This document shows positions 9,547-20,278 of a DNA stretch of 64,000 nucleotides, in pieces. This DNA comes from an uncultured Burkholderiales bacterium (GTDB lineage: Bacteria; Pseudomonadota; Gammaproteobacteria; Burkholderiales; Burkholderiaceae): the NCBI GenBank assembly GCA_946480465.1, contig CAMLJY010000002.1:1-64000 (forward strand), written 5' to 3'. The position numbers were made by a program, and so were the translations under genes. The stretch's first letter is position 1; each line of letters begins with the position of its first letter. The notes under the pieces were generated by a model. That model did no database searches. It saw only the letters and a list, made by a program, of their open reading frames with translations, and was not told the DNA's origin.

Positions 9547-10437
9547 TCAGTTCGGAACCTGGTCGGTCGGGTACTTCCAGAAGTCCTTCAGCAGGTAGTT
9601 CATCGGCAGGTTCAGGGCGGTGTTCTGCGGGGGAATCGGCTGCAGGAACCAGCGGTCGTAGATCTTGTAGGCCTCACGGGAGTGGATCAGGCGCCTCATC
9701 TCGTCGTCCAGGATGCGCTTGAACTCGGGGTCGTCCTTGCTCAGCATGATGGCCAGCGGCTCGATGGTGAGGAACTTGCCCACCACCTTGAGCTTGGACG
9801 GGTCGGGCCGGCCGGCGATCTGCGCATACAGCAGCACGTCGTCCATCACGAAGCCGTCCGCCTCGCCGGATTCCACCATCTTCAGCGCCTTGTCGTGGTC
9901 GGGCGCCTCGAGCAGCGTGATGCGCAGCAACTGGTCGCGGTTGGCCTTGTCCACTGCCTTCAGCGGCGTGGTGCCCTTGGTGGAGACCAGCTTCTTGCCC
10001 TCGAATTGCGCCAGCACGGTGATCGGGCTGTCGGCCCGCACCAGGTAGCGCGCGCCGGTGATGTAGTGCGGAACGGTGAAGGCCACCGTCTGGCGCCGTT
10101 CTGTGTTGTTGGTGGTGGAGCCGCACTCCATGTCGGCCTTGCCCTCGGCGATGGTGGCGATGCGGTTCGCCGGCGTCACCATCAGGTAGTCGATGCGCAG
10201 CGTGCTCAGGCCCAGCTTCTTCTTCACTGCCTCGGCCAGGCGATGGCACAGCTCCAGCGCATAGCCGATCGGCTTCTTGTCCGGGTCGAGGTATGAAAAA
10301 GGTGACGATGATTCGCGGTGAGCGAGTGTGATTCCGCCCTTCGCCTTGATCCGGTCGAGGACCGGGCCGCCCACGGCGGCAGAGGCGGCGCCGGCCAGGG
10401 CCAGCAGGGCAATCGAGCGGCGTAGGGTGGAGTGCAT
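9547..10437 (-). CDS. second GltI-like amino-acid binding protein
   Basis: A 296-residue paralogue of the adjacent GltI with the same landmarks (HRESSSPFSYLD, YALELCHRLAEAV, MECGSTTNN, DGFVMDDVLLYAQIAG, WFLQPIPP). It has its own signal peptide (LLALAGAASAAVG). It is transcribed in the same direction 117 nt upstream of gltI and has no permease or ATPase of its own. It could hand a related acidic amino acid to the GltJK-L complex, or serve as a sensor. It probably arose by tandem duplication followed by divergence. The substrate is not known. Confidence 0.88.
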   Translation of the reverse strand: MHSTLRRSIALLALAGAASAAVGGPVLDRIKAKGGITLAHRESSSPFSYLDPDKKPIGYALELCHRLAEAVKKKLGLSTLRIDYLMVTPANRIATIAEGKADMECGSTTNNTERRQTVAFTVPHYITGARYLVRADSPITVLAQFEGKKLVSTKGTTPLKAVDKANRDQLLRITLLEAPDHDKALKMVESGEADGFVMDDVLLYAQIAGRPDPSKLKVVGKFLTIEPLAIMLSKDDPEFKRILDDEMRRLIHSREAYKIYDRWFLQPIPPQNTALNLPMNYLLKDFWKYPTDQVPN

Positions 10438-10614
10438 GCCCCCAAGCTACCACTTTTCGTGCCAATGAAACCAGTTGCTTCGCGCTCGGGAGGCAGGGAA
10501 TTCCATGAACTGCGAAAGCCGGCACGCTGGTCATGGGGCGCGAACTGTACGGAGATGCAACCAGGGCTGCCAATGCTGATAGCGGACCTCCCTATGCGCG
10601 AAATGCATGGGCGC

Positions 10615-10630
10615 TCCGGGTAAACCCGGA
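10615..10630. repeat. 16-bp perfect palindrome upstream of tdk
   Basis: TCCGGGTAAACCCGGA is a perfect inverted repeat with a 2-nt centre, in the 288-bp divergent region between the second binding-protein gene and tdk. It could be an operator for either gene or a small hairpin about 95 nt ahead of tdk. The rest of this intergenic region shows no convincing promoter by eye. Confidence 0.4.
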
Positions 10631-10725
10631 ATCGGCTAACTCCAAAGCGGGAGGGTGCGCGCAGGCGCCCATTCGGGGCCTGCTCCGTACACTCGGCGCC
10701 CCACGCCGCCCGTGCCCGCCCTGCG

Positions 10726-11322
10726 ATGAGCAAGCTCTACTTCCGCTATGCCGCGATGAACGCCGGCAAGTCCACCGCGCTGCTGCAGGCAGCGCACAAC
10801 TACGAGGAGCGCGGCATGCGCGTGCGCTTGTTCACCGCCGCGCATGACGACCGCGCCGGCCCCGGCGTGATCGCGTCGCGGCTGGGGCTGGCGCGGCCGG
10901 CGGACACCTTCGGTGCGGACACCGAGTTCACCCGCGCGCACCTGGGCCCGGGCATGGCCTGCGTGCTGATCGACGAGGCGCAGTTCCTCACCCCGCCGCA
11001 GGTGCGGCAGTTGCACCGCATGGCGCACGTGGAGGACATGCCGGTGCTGTGCTATGGCCTGCGCAGCGACTTCCGCGGCGAGGCCTTCGCGGGGTCGGCC
11101 GCGCTGCTGACGCTGGCCGACGAGGTGGAGGAGATGAAGTCGATCTGCGCCTGCGCGCGCAAGGCGACGATGAACATCCGCATCGACGCCGACGGCCGGC
11201 GCGTGCAGCACGGCGAGCAGGTGGTGATCGGCGGCAACGAGCGCTACCGCGCGGTCTGCCCGTCGTGCTTCTACAGCGAGGAGGCCGTGGGCGCGGAGAC
11301 GGCACCGGGGCTGTTCGGCTGA
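10726..11322 (+). CDS. tdk: thymidine kinase (type II)
   Basis: Phosphorylates thymidine to dTMP with ATP in the pyrimidine salvage pathway. The 198-residue length is typical of the tetrameric bacterial/human-TK1-like class. It has the P-loop MNAGKSTALLQ (about 11-21), the Walker-B-like VLIDEAQFL (about 81-89) with the catalytic Glu, and the lasso domain. The zinc-binding cysteines appear as CACARKA and CPSCF. It stands alone, divergent from the binding-protein gene. Confidence 0.96.
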   Translation: MSKLYFRYAAMNAGKSTALLQAAHNYEERGMRVRLFTAAHDDRAGPGVIASRLGLARPADTFGADTEFTRAHLGPGMACVLIDEAQFLTPPQVRQLHRMAHVEDMPVLCYGLRSDFRGEAFAGSAALLTLADEVEEMKSICACARKATMNIRIDADGRRVQHGEQVVIGGNERYRAVCPSCFYSEEAVGAETAPGLFG

Positions 11323-11405
11323 CTCGGGGGCCGCGCCGCTGGCGCGTCAGAGACGCGGCCGGGACGCGTCAACGACCGATTGGTCGACCGCCCACGGGAC
11401 ACCGG

Positions 11406-11493
11406 TGATGCATCAGTGATGCATCAGTGGGGCATCAGTGGGGCATCAGTGGGGCATCAGTGGGGCATCAGTGGGGCATCAGTGGCGGGTCAG
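11406..11493. repeat. 11-bp tandem repeat (VNTR-like)
   Basis: Eight head-to-tail 11-bp units. Units 1-2 read TGATGCATCAG, units 3-7 read TGGGGCATCAG exactly, and unit 8 is degenerate (TGGCGGGTCAG). The array runs from the tdk/DUF4139 intergenic space into the last codons of the minus-strand DUF4139 gene, whose TGA stop lies inside unit 7. Units 1-2 contain the palindrome TGATGCATCA. Five identical units suggest recent slippage and probable length variation between strains. Confidence 0.9.
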
Positions 11494-12987
11494 CACGCGG
11501 TAGGCGAGCGTGCTGCTGCCCCCGGCCGGCACGCTGACCTGCCACTGCGCGGTGCCTGCCGCGGCCTTGGCGTGGCGTTGCGACTCCTGCAGCATCGTCC
11601 AGTCGCCCGGCACCGGCTCGCGCACGGTCACCGTCACCGCCTCGGCCTTGGCGTTGCGCAGGACGATCTCGTAGGCGGTCTCGATGGCGTCGCGCTTGCC
11701 GGGCTGCTGGCGCACGCGGTAGTCGGTCTGCTTCTTGTCGGCGGTCACGTCGAAGGCGTCGCCCAGGCGCAAGCGCACTTTCTCGTTCTTCGGCGTGTGG
11801 TCGATGCGGTCTTCGCCGACGAACTGCGCGCGGCCGTCGGCGTCACGCTGGTAAACGCGCACGACGCCCTTGGGCAGCGGCAGGCCGAGGCCACCGGCTT
11901 CACGATTCTCGAATTCGACGAAGACGCCCACTTTCAGCCTGCGCCCGATCTCGCCGACCTGGGCGACGTAGTAGTGCGGATCGCCGGCGAGCAGCAGCTC
12001 CTTGCGCACCGGCGTGCCGGCGGCCTGCAGCAGTGCGACCTGCTTGGTCTGGTTGTTGGCCAGCGTGGTCGGACGCTCCAGCGTGTACAGGTGGTATTCG
12101 AAGAGCGCCTGCTGCGTGATGCCGGGCACCGGGGCGGCGGCCGGGGCCATGAGCACGCGGGTGTCCATGGCCGCTTCCTTCAGCTGCTCGTGTACGCGGT
12201 GGACGTCGCCGGCCACCAGCTGCAGGCGGGCGTTCGGATAGGCGGTGCCGCTGCGGTTGGTCAACGTGACCCAGCCGTTCAGGTCCAGCGAGCGGTTGTC
12301 GGCGCTCAGCTCGGCCACGTAGTCGGCCTGCCAGGACAGCCTGCCGGACAGGTAGGACAGCTCGACCGAGCGTGGCCCCGGCTTGGCGGTGTGCAGCTCG
12401 GTCACCAGCGTCGGGCGGTCACGCAGGTTCGGCGGCACGCTGTCGAACACGATGCGTCCGGGCACGCTGGTCTCGATGCGGTCGCCGACCTGCAGCACCA
12501 GGCCCCCATCGCCGGCGGCCAGCACCTGGGCGGTGTCGACCGTCTCGGAGCCGGTCGCGTGGTTCCAGCCGATGAGGCGCACGCTGCGCCCGACCGATTT
12601 CTCCAGCAGCTTGGCCGGGCTCAGCAGGTCGAAGTCGAAGTTCTGTTCCAGCACCTGGAAGGCGCGTGCATCGTCGACGCTGCGCAGCAGCGCGGTCTGC
12701 GGCTTCATCTGCGCGCTGACGTCGCGCAGCGCCAGGCGGCTGATGCCGCCGTCGAGCACGACACGGCGCCGGTCCTTGATCAGCGCCAGTTGTTCGTTGT
12801 AGATGGTGACCGCGACGGACTGCTGGTCGTCGAGGGTGCTGCGGCGCTCGGGAGCCGGCGCGGCGGCGGCCGATGGTTCAGCGATCGGCGGCGCGGTGGC
12901 GCCTGCCGCGGGCGACGGCGCGGCCAGGGCTGCGGCGAGCGCGAAGGCGGCGGGGGCGAGGACGGGGCGGATCAGCGGGTGCAGCAT
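11479..12987 (-). CDS. DUF4139 domain protein, exported
   Basis: A 502-residue protein with an N-terminal signal sequence (FALAAALAAPSPAAGA), an Ala/Pro-rich linker and then a DUF4139 domain filling the rest. Family sequence is seen in VTIYNEQLALIKDRRRVVL, ELSYLSGRLSWQADYVAEL, LDLNGWVTLTNRSGTAYPNARLQLVAGDV and AYEIVLRNAKAEAVTVTVREPVPGDW. Members are beta-rich extracytoplasmic proteins of unknown function. ATG at 12987 with AAGGA just upstream is preferred over the ATG at 13008. The last codons and stop lie in the 11-bp tandem repeat, so slippage there could change the C-terminus. Confidence 0.85.
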   Translation of the reverse strand: MLHPLIRPVLAPAAFALAAALAAPSPAAGATAPPIAEPSAAAAPAPERRSTLDDQQSVAVTIYNEQLALIKDRRRVVLDGGISRLALRDVSAQMKPQTALLRSVDDARAFQVLEQNFDFDLLSPAKLLEKSVGRSVRLIGWNHATGSETVDTAQVLAAGDGGLVLQVGDRIETSVPGRIVFDSVPPNLRDRPTLVTELHTAKPGPRSVELSYLSGRLSWQADYVAELSADNRSLDLNGWVTLTNRSGTAYPNARLQLVAGDVHRVHEQLKEAAMDTRVLMAPAAAPVPGITQQALFEYHLYTLERPTTLANNQTKQVALLQAAGTPVRKELLLAGDPHYYVAQVGEIGRRLKVGVFVEFENREAGGLGLPLPKGVVRVYQRDADGRAQFVGEDRIDHTPKNEKVRLRLGDAFDVTADKKQTDYRVRQQPGKRDAIETAYEIVLRNAKAEAVTVTVREPVPGDWTMLQESQRHAKAAAGTAQWQVSVPAGGSSTLAYRVLTRH

Positions 12988-13067
12988 GGCTTCCTTTCGC
13001 GGGTGCATCGACGGAACGGGGTCCTGTCTTGCACGTCGCGGGGAAGGTCATGGGGTTAAGCCCCGCT

Positions 13068-13463
13068 TCAGTCCTTGGGCACGACCGCGGTCACTTCGAT
13101 CTCGACCTTGGCGCGGTCCTCGATCAGCGCCTTGACCTCGACCGCCGTCATCGCGATGGCATAGCTGCCGATCAGTTCGCGGAAGGCGGCGCCGATCTCG
13201 CGGCCCTGGTCCAGGTACTCGCGCTTGTCGGTCACGTACCAGGTCATGCGGGTGACGTGCCGGCCGGTCGCGCCCGCTTCCTTCAGCACCTCGACGACGT
13301 TGGCCAGCGCCTGGCGCGCCTGGTCGGCCAGGCGGTCGCTGGGGAAGCGGCCTTCCGCGTCCCAGCCGATCATGCCGGCCACGAAGACCTGCCGGCCCTC
13401 GGCCACCACGCCGTTGGCATAGCCCTTCGGGCGGGGCCAGCCGGGCGGTTGCAGTGTCTTCAT
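13068..13463 (-). CDS. RidA/YjgF-family protein of the aminobenzoate operon
   Basis: A 131-residue single-domain RidA/YER057c/UK114 protein (VFVAGMIGWD, QARQALANVVEVLKEAGA, VTRMTWYVTDKREY, KVEIEVTAVV). Classic RidA enzymes hydrolyse enamine/imine intermediates through an Arg in a P-x-R-S/A motif. Here the equivalent stretch reads GSYAIAMTAVEVKAL with no Arg, so this belongs to a divergent Rid subgroup. Its ATG overlaps the ligase stop by ATGA, making it the last gene of the 2-aminobenzoate operon. The pathway's first ring product is an enamine, so a role in its deamination or detoxification is an attractive but unproven inference. Confidence 0.9.
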   Translation of the reverse strand: MKTLQPPGWPRPKGYANGVVAEGRQVFVAGMIGWDAEGRFPSDRLADQARQALANVVEVLKEAGATGRHVTRMTWYVTDKREYLDQGREIGAAFRELIGSYAIAMTAVEVKALIEDRAKVEIEVTAVVPKD

Positions 13464-15102
13464 CGGGCGTCTCCGGTGGTGTTGTCTTTGAGCTTGAAGC
13501 GCTGCAGCTTGCCGGTCTCGGTGCGGGGCAGCGCGCTGGTGAATTGGATGGCGCGCGGGTACTTGTAGGGCGCGATCACCTGCTTGACGAAGTCCTGCAG
13601 CCTGCGCACCTGCGTGTCGCCGGCCTCGTGGCCTGGGCGCAGCACGACGAAGGCCTTGACGATCTGGCCGCGCTCGTCGTCCGGCACGCCCACCACCGCG
13701 CACTCGGCCACCGCGGGATGCTGCATCAGCGCCTCTTCAACCTCGGGCGCGCCGATGTTGTAGCCGGCGGAGATGATCATGTCGTCGGTGCGGCTGCAGT
13801 AGTGGAACCAGCCGTCCTCGTCCTGGCGGTAGGCATCGCCGGTCAGGTTCCAGCCGCCCTGCACATAACGTGTTTGGCGATCGTCCGCGAGGTAGCGGCA
13901 GCCCGTGGGGCCCTTCACCGCCAGGCGGCCGATCTGGCCGGGCGGCAGTGGGTGGCCGTCGTCGTCGAGGATGCAGGCCCGGTAGCCTGGCACCACCTTG
14001 CCGGTGGCGCCGGGGCGGGCTTCGGATTCGTCGTGCGAGATGAAGATGTGCAGCATCTCGGTGGCGCCGATGCCGTCGATCATCTCGATGCCGGTGTGTT
14101 GCTTCCACAGCGCGCGGGTGGCGGCGGGCAGCGCTTCGCCGGCGGAGACGCTCTTGCGCAAGCTGCCGCCCTGCGGCGCGGAGATGCGGCGCGCGCCGGC
14201 ATCGGCCGCCAGCGCGCGGTAGCTGGTGGGAGCAGTGAACAGCACGGTGGCCCGGAATTGCACGATCGCGTCCAGCAGCGCGGGCGGCGTGGGTTTTTCC
14301 ACCAGCACCGTCGAGGCGCCGATCGACATCGGGAACAGAAGCAGGCCGCCCAGGCCGAAGGTGAAGGCCAGCGGTGGGCTGCCGATGAAGACGTCGTGGC
14401 TTGAAGCCTTCAGCACGTGCGCCGGCCAGCAGCGGCAGGCGGCGATGACGTCGCGGTGGAAGTGCATCGTGCCCTTGGGCACGCCGGTGGTGCCGGAGGT
14501 GAACGCGATCAGGCAGGTGTCGCCGGCGGCGGTGCGCACGTCGTCGAAGGCAGGGCTGTGCCGGGCCATGGCGGCTTCCAGGCCCTGGGGCGAGGTGCCG
14601 TGGAAGTGGCGCACGTGCTTCAGCGTGGGGCACAACGGCTGAGCGGCGGCCAGCTCGTCGGCCAGGCGTTCGTCGCACAGCGCATGCGTGACCTCGGCCT
14701 TGTTGGCGATCTGGGCCAGTTCCTTGGCGCGCAGCAGCGGCATGGTGGCCACCGCGATGCCGCCGGCCTTGATGACGCCGAACCAGGCCGCGGCCATCAT
14801 CGGCGAGTTGGGCGCGCGCAGCAGCACGCGGTTGCCGGGCACCAAGCCCATGTCGCGCACCAGCACGTTGGCGATGCGGTTGGCGCGGTCCAGCAGATCG
14901 GCGTAGGTCCAGCGGGTGCCGTCGGGAGACTGGATGCAGAGCCGGCCGCCCTCGCCCGCTGACACGCGGCGGTCGAGCAGCTCGGTGGCGCAGTTCAGCT
15001 GTTCGGGCAGCTGCAGTTCGGGCAGCTCGAAGATGAACTCGGGCTGCTGCGCCGGCGGCGGCAGGTGGTCGCGGGCGAAAGTGTCGATGTGCGCGGAAGC
15101 CT

Positions 15103-15106
<4 letters not shown>
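13460..15106 (-). CDS. 2-aminobenzoate-CoA ligase (benzoate-CoA ligase family)
   Basis: An AMP-forming acyl-CoA synthetase of 548 residues that would activate anthranilate to 2-aminobenzoyl-CoA. The P-loop-like motif is [17 protein letters not shown] (about 200-216), the adenylate motif is [15 protein letters not shown], and the hinge/C-terminal motifs are [37 protein letters not shown] and [15 protein letters not shown] with the catalytic Lys. The N-terminus ([19 protein letters not shown]) is the form seen in 2-aminobenzoate-CoA ligases. The start overlaps the acyl-CoA dehydrogenase stop (ATGA), and the 3' end overlaps the RidA gene likewise. Substrate specificity is inferred mainly from the neighbouring monooxygenase/reductase; benzoate or salicylate remain possible. 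Confidence 0.9.
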
Positions 15107-16269
<1,163 letters not shown>

Positions 16270-16403
16270 TTCAAGCCTCATGCGCACGTGTTGTCTGAGC
16301 GTGGATCAGGCCTCCAGGGGGCCCTGTTCCGCTCGTGTCCCCCGACACCCCGTGGCCGTGGCTCGCTCGGTCGATGCATGCCCACCGCACGGTGCAGCTC
16401 ACG

Positions 16404-17264
16404 TCAGTTCCCCTGGAACGCCGGTTTCTGCTTCGCGACGAAGGCTTCGTAAGCGCGACGGAAATCCCCCGTCAGCATGCAGATCGCCTGCGCCTGGGCT
16501 TCCGCCTCGATGGCTTGGTCGACCGTCATCGACCACTCCTGGTGCAGCATCGTCTTCGTGATGCCATTGGCAAAGCTGGGGCCTGAAGCAATCTCTGCCG
16601 CCAAGGCTTGTGCCTCGCCCAGCAAAGAGTCCTCATCACACAGGCGGTTGAAGAACCCCCAAGCCAATCCCTCGTCACCCTTCATCGACCGACCGGTGTA
16701 CAGCAGCTCACTTGCCCGCCCCTGCCCGATGATCCGCGGCAGCATCGCGCAGGCGCCCATGTCGCAACCCGCCAGGCCGACGCGGTTGAAGAGGAAGGCG
16801 GTCTTCGAGCGGGCGGTGCCGAGCCGCAGGTCGGAGGCCATGGCCAGGATGGCGCCGGCACCGGCGCACACGCCGTCCACCGCGGCGATGATGGGTTGCG
16901 GGCAGGCGCGCATCGCGCGCACCACGTCGCCGGTCATGCGGGTGAACATCAAGAGCTCGGGCGCGGCCAGGCGCACCAGCGGGCCGATGATCTCGTGCAC
17001 GTCGCCGCCCGAACAGAAATTGCCGCCGGCCCCGGTGAGGACGACTGCATGCACGTCGGTGGCGTACTTCAGCTGGCCGAAAAGCTCGCGCAGCTCGGCG
17101 TAGGAATCGAAGGTGAGCGGGTTCTTGCGCTCCGGGCGGTGCAGCGTGATGGTGGCGACGCTGCCCTCCACCTGCCACAGGAAGTGACGCGCATGGTAAG
17201 CGGCCATGGTGCGCTGGTTGCCGGCGGCCAGCGCAGGATCCAGGCGGGTGGGGGAATCGTTCAT
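16404..17264 (-). CDS. enoyl-CoA hydratase/isomerase family protein
   Basis: A crotonase-fold protein of 286 residues. The oxyanion-hole segments are [19 protein letters not shown] (about 75-93) and [24 protein letters not shown] (about 127-150), followed by [37 protein letters not shown] Gly/Cys/Asp stretch sits where one catalytic Glu lies in classical hydratases, so its reaction may be hydration, isomerisation or hydrolytic ring cleavage. Its start overlaps the marR stop (ATGA). It is placed in the aminobenzoyl-CoA ring-processing steps by context. Confidence 0.9.
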   Translation of the reverse strand: MNDSPTRLDPALAAGNQRTMAAYHARHFLWQVEGSVATITLHRPERKNPLTFDSYAELRELFGQLKYATDVHAVVLTGAGGNFCSGGDVHEIIGPLVRLAAPELLMFTRMTGDVVRAMRACPQPIIAAVDGVCAGAGAILAMASDLRLGTARSKTAFLFNRVGLAGCDMGACAMLPRIIGQGRASELLYTGRSMKGDEGLAWGFFNRLCDEDSLLGEAQALAAEIASGPSFANGITKTMLHQEWSMTVDQAIEAEAQAQAICMLTGDFRRAYEAFVAKQKPAFQGN

Positions 17265-17797
17265 TTGGCGGTCTCCGGGCTGTCGGGCGCTGCGGTGTTG
17301 TCCTGGCGCTCGGCGATGGTCACGCGCAGCGTGCCCAGCAGCGTGTAGAGCGTCTTGCGGTCGGCCGCCTTCAGGCCGCCCAGCAGCTCGACGATCCAGC
17401 CTTCGTGCTCGGCGGCGATCTGCTCGAAACGGCCGCGTCCTTCAGGTGTCAGCTTGAGCACGAAGGCGCGCCGGTCCTGCGGGCTGGGCTCGCGCTGCAC
17501 CAGGCCTTCCTTCTCCAGCTCGTCGGTCAGGCCGGTGATGTTGCCGCCGGTCACCATCAGGTAGCGCGACAGCGCGTTCATGCGCAGGCCTTCCGGGTGG
17601 CGGTGCAGCTGGGCCAGGTAGTCGAAGCGCGACAGCGTGATGCCGAAGCGCGCGCGCAGGCGCTTGCGGATCTCGGTCTCGATCTGCGTGCTGCACGCCA
17701 GAAGGCGCAGCCACAGTTTCAGTGCGGCATGGTCGTCGGCCGCGGCGCGGGCTTCCAGGCCGATGCGGTCGTCGTCGAGGGAAGGGTTCTTGGCCAT
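17261..17797 (-). CDS. MarR-family regulator of the aminobenzoate operon
   Basis: A 178-residue winged-helix regulator of the MarR type. The recognition-helix region reads [26 protein letters not shown] and the wing [25 protein letters not shown], with dimerisation helices at both ends. Such proteins usually repress aromatic-degradation operons and release DNA on binding the aryl-CoA intermediate. It sits inside the operon, 10 nt after the monooxygenase gene and overlapping the next start. The natural target is the palindrome at 20264-20278 in the operon promoter. The start is taken at ATG 17797; the longer frame overlaps the upstream gene. Confidence 0.92.
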   Translation of the reverse strand: MAKNPSLDDDRIGLEARAAADDHAALKLWLRLLACSTQIETEIRKRLRARFGITLSRFDYLAQLHRHPEGLRMNALSRYLMVTGGNITGLTDELEKEGLVQREPSPQDRRAFVLKLTPEGRGRFEQIAAEHEGWIVELLGGLKAADRKTLYTLLGTLRVTIAERQDNTAAPDSPETAK

Positions 17798-17807
17798 GCG
17801 GTGTTCT

Positions 17808-20162
17808 TCAGGCACCCAGCGCCTGGTTGGCTTGTTCCAGTGGCGACAGGCCGGCGGCTGCGGCCGCCATTTGACGCTCACGTTCCAGGTTACGCTCCAG
17901 CTGGCTCTTGCCGGACAGGTATTGCTTGGGCCACGGCATGCCGGTGTAGCCCAGCTTGGCCGCTTCCATCAGCGCCCAGGCCGGGTTGGCCAGGTGCGGC
18001 CGCGCGACGGCGCAGAGGTCCGCCCGGCCGGCGGCGATGATGGCGTTGGCATGGTCGGCCTCGGTGATGCCGCCGACCGCGATGGTGGGAATCTGCGCCT
18101 CGTTGCGGATGCGGTCGGCAAACGGCGTCTGCCACATGCGGCCGAAGGTTGGCTTTTCGGCCTTGCTGACCTGGCCGGACGAGCAATCGATCATGTCCGC
18201 GCCGTGGGCCTTGAAGGCGCGCGCGATCTCGACCGCGTCGTCGGGCGTGATGCCACCTTCGACCCAGTCGTGCGCGGAGATGCGCACCGACATCGGCAGG
18301 TGATCGGGCCAGGCGGCGCGCACCGCGTCGAAGACCTCCAGCGGCCAGCGCAGGCGGTTTTCAAGGGACCCGCCGTACTCGTCGGTGCGCTGGTTGGTCA
18401 GCGGCGAGATGAAGGACGACAGCAAATAGCCGTGCGCGCAGTGCAGCTCCAGCCAGTCGAACCCGGCCTCGGCCGCGCGCTTCGCCGCGGCCACGAAGTC
18501 GTCGCGCACGCGGTCCATGTCTGCACGCGTCATCGCGCGCGACCACTGGCTGACGCCGTCCAGGTACTGCTGGGGCGAGGCGGAGAGCAACGGCCAGTTG
18601 CCTTCGTCCAGCGGCAGGTCGATGCCTTCCCACATCGGCCGCGTGGAGCCCTTGGCGCCGGCGTGGCCCAGCTGCATGCCGATCTTGACCTCGGGCTGCG
18701 CGTGCACGAAGCGCACGATGCGGGCCCAGGCGTCGCGCTGCACGTCGTTCCAGAGTCCGGGGCATTGGGGGGTTATGCGCGCGTCGGGCGACGGGCAGGT
18801 CATCTCGGCCATCACCAGCGCGGCGCCGCCCAGCGCGCGCGAACCCAGGTGCACCAGGTGGTGGTCGCCAGGGATGCCGTCTTCGGCCGAGTACTGCGCC
18901 ATCGGCGAAACGAGGATGCGGTTCTTCAGGCGCACCGACCGCACTTGGTAGGGCGTGAACATTGGCGGCACCGGGTGCGCGGCCGTGGTGGGCGGCAGGC
19001 CCGAGCGCTCGGCGATCCACTGCTCGTAGGTCTCGACGTAGGCGCGGTCGCGCAGGCGCAGGTTCTCGTGGCTGATGCGCTGGCTGCGGGTGAGCAGTGA
19101 GTACGCGAACTGCTCTGGCGGCAAGGTGGCGTAGCGGGCCACGTTCTCGAACCACTCGGTGGAGTTGCGCGCGGCGTTCTGGATCTTCAGCACCTCCACG
19201 CTGCGCGTGGCTTCGTACTGGTCCAGCGCGGCGCGCAGGTCGCCGGGGTGGGCCGCGATGTCGCGTGACAAGGCGATCGCGTCCTCCAGCGCCAGCTTGG
19301 TGCCCGAGCCGATCGAGAAATGCGCGGTGTGCGCGGCGTCGCCCATCAGCACGACCGGACAGCGCCCGTTGTCGTGCACCCAGGTCTTGCACACCACCCG
19401 CGGAAAGCGGATCCACTGCGCCGAGCCGCGCAGGTGCGCCGCGTTGGACATCAGCCGCGCGCCGCCCAGCACGCCCTCGAAGAGCTTCTCGCAGAAGCCG
19501 ATGGCCTCGTCCTTCTCCATCGTTTCCAGGCCCGCGGCGCGCCAGGTCTCTTCACGCGTCTCGACGATGAAGGTGGCCGTGTCGCCGTCGAAGCGGTAGG
19601 CGTGGGCCTGGAACCAGCCCCAGGGCGTTTGCTGGAAATCGAAGGTGAAGGCGTCGAAGCGCTTCTTCGTGCCCAGCCACACGAAGCGGTTGGCGCGCAG
19701 GTCGATGTCGGGCTGGTAGGTGGCCGCGTACTTTGTGCGTATGCGGCTGTTCAGGCCGTCGCAGGCGATGACGAGGTCGGCGTCGATCTGCTCGTCGTCC
19801 GGCGCTTCGGTGCCGAAGAGCAGGTTGACGCCCAGTTCGCGGCAGCGTTCCTGCAGGATCTGCAACAGCCGCATGCGGCCGATGCCGCAGAAGCCGTGGC
19901 CGCCGGAGACGATGCGCCGGCCTTCGAAATGCACGGCGATGTCGTCCCAGTGGTTGAACGCATCGAGGATGCGCCGGGCGGTCGGGGCGTCGGCCTGCTG
20001 CAGCGCACCGAGCGTCTGGTCGGAGAAGACCACGCCCCAGCCGAAGGTGCTGTCGGGCTGGTTGCGCTCGATCACGGTGACCTGGTGCGCGGGATCCTGC
20101 CGCTTCATCAGCAGCGCGAAGTACAGGCCGGCGGGGCCGCCGCCCAGGCAGGTGATGCGCAT
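17808..20162 (-). CDS. bifunctional 2-aminobenzoyl-CoA (or salicylyl-CoA) monooxygenase/reductase
   Basis: A 784-residue fusion. Residues 1 to about 370 are a salicylate-hydroxylase-like FAD monooxygenase with [12 protein letters not shown] at the N-terminus, [13 protein letters not shown] and the [14 protein letters not shown] motif. From about 395 to 750 comes an old-yellow-enzyme-type FMN reductase ([44 protein letters not shown] then [22 protein letters not shown]). This architecture is known from Azoarcus evansii 2-aminobenzoyl-CoA monooxygenase/reductase, which hydroxylates and then reduces the ring in one polypeptide. The start at ATG 20162 follows GAGGAG and directly begins the FAD fold; a longer Arg-rich frame is rejected. 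First gene of the operon, 100 nt below the hybrid kinase gene. Confidence 0.93.
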   Translation of the reverse strand: MRITCLGGGPAGLYFALLMKRQDPAHQVTVIERNQPDSTFGWGVVFSDQTLGALQQADAPTARRILDAFNHWDDIAVHFEGRRIVSGGHGFCGIGRMRLLQILQERCRELGVNLLFGTEAPDDEQIDADLVIACDGLNSRIRTKYAATYQPDIDLRANRFVWLGTKKRFDAFTFDFQQTPWGWFQAHAYRFDGDTATFIVETREETWRAAGLETMEKDEAIGFCEKLFEGVLGGARLMSNAAHLRGSAQWIRFPRVVCKTWVHDNGRCPVVLMGDAAHTAHFSIGSGTKLALEDAIALSRDIAAHPGDLRAALDQYEATRSVEVLKIQNAARNSTEWFENVARYATLPPEQFAYSLLTRSQRISHENLRLRDRAYVETYEQWIAERSGLPPTTAAHPVPPMFTPYQVRSVRLKNRILVSPMAQYSAEDGIPGDHHLVHLGSRALGGAALVMAEMTCPSPDARITPQCPGLWNDVQRDAWARIVRFVHAQPEVKIGMQLGHAGAKGSTRPMWEGIDLPLDEGNWPLLSASPQQYLDGVSQWSRAMTRADMDRVRDDFVAAAKRAAEAGFDWLELHCAHGYLLSSFISPLTNQRTDEYGGSLENRLRWPLEVFDAVRAAWPDHLPMSVRISAHDWVEGGITPDDAVEIARAFKAHGADMIDCSSGQVSKAEKPTFGRMWQTPFADRIRNEAQIPTIAVGGITEADHANAIIAAGRADLCAVARPHLANPAWALMEAAKLGYTGMPWPKQYLSGKSQLERNLERERQMAAAAAGLSPLEQANQALGA

Positions 20163-20245
20163 TGCAGCTCCTCGTGGCCGCCGCCGGCGCCTGGGGCTCG
20201 GCGCGGTGGCAGGTGCTTCAGGCAACAGGCCCGAAACCTGGCTGC

Positions 20246-20278
20246 AATTTAGGTTTGAATACTTTAGTTGTCAACTAA
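20246..20278 (-). promoter_or_regulatory. operon promoter with probable MarR operator
   Basis: On the minus strand a consensus -35 TTGACA (20269-20274), a 17-bp spacer and a -10-like TAAATT (20246-20251) precede the monooxygenase gene by about 85 nt. The -35 lies inside the perfect 7-1-7 palindrome TTAGTTGACAACTAA (20264-20278), ideally placed for repression. The palindrome also encodes the last codons and stop (GTT GAC AAC TAA) of the upstream kinase gene. Confidence 0.7.

Noticed and set aside
10438..10500. Possible sigma-54 promoter (TGGCACG) ahead of the second binding-protein gene.
   Set aside because: The -12 GC element at the required spacing is missing.
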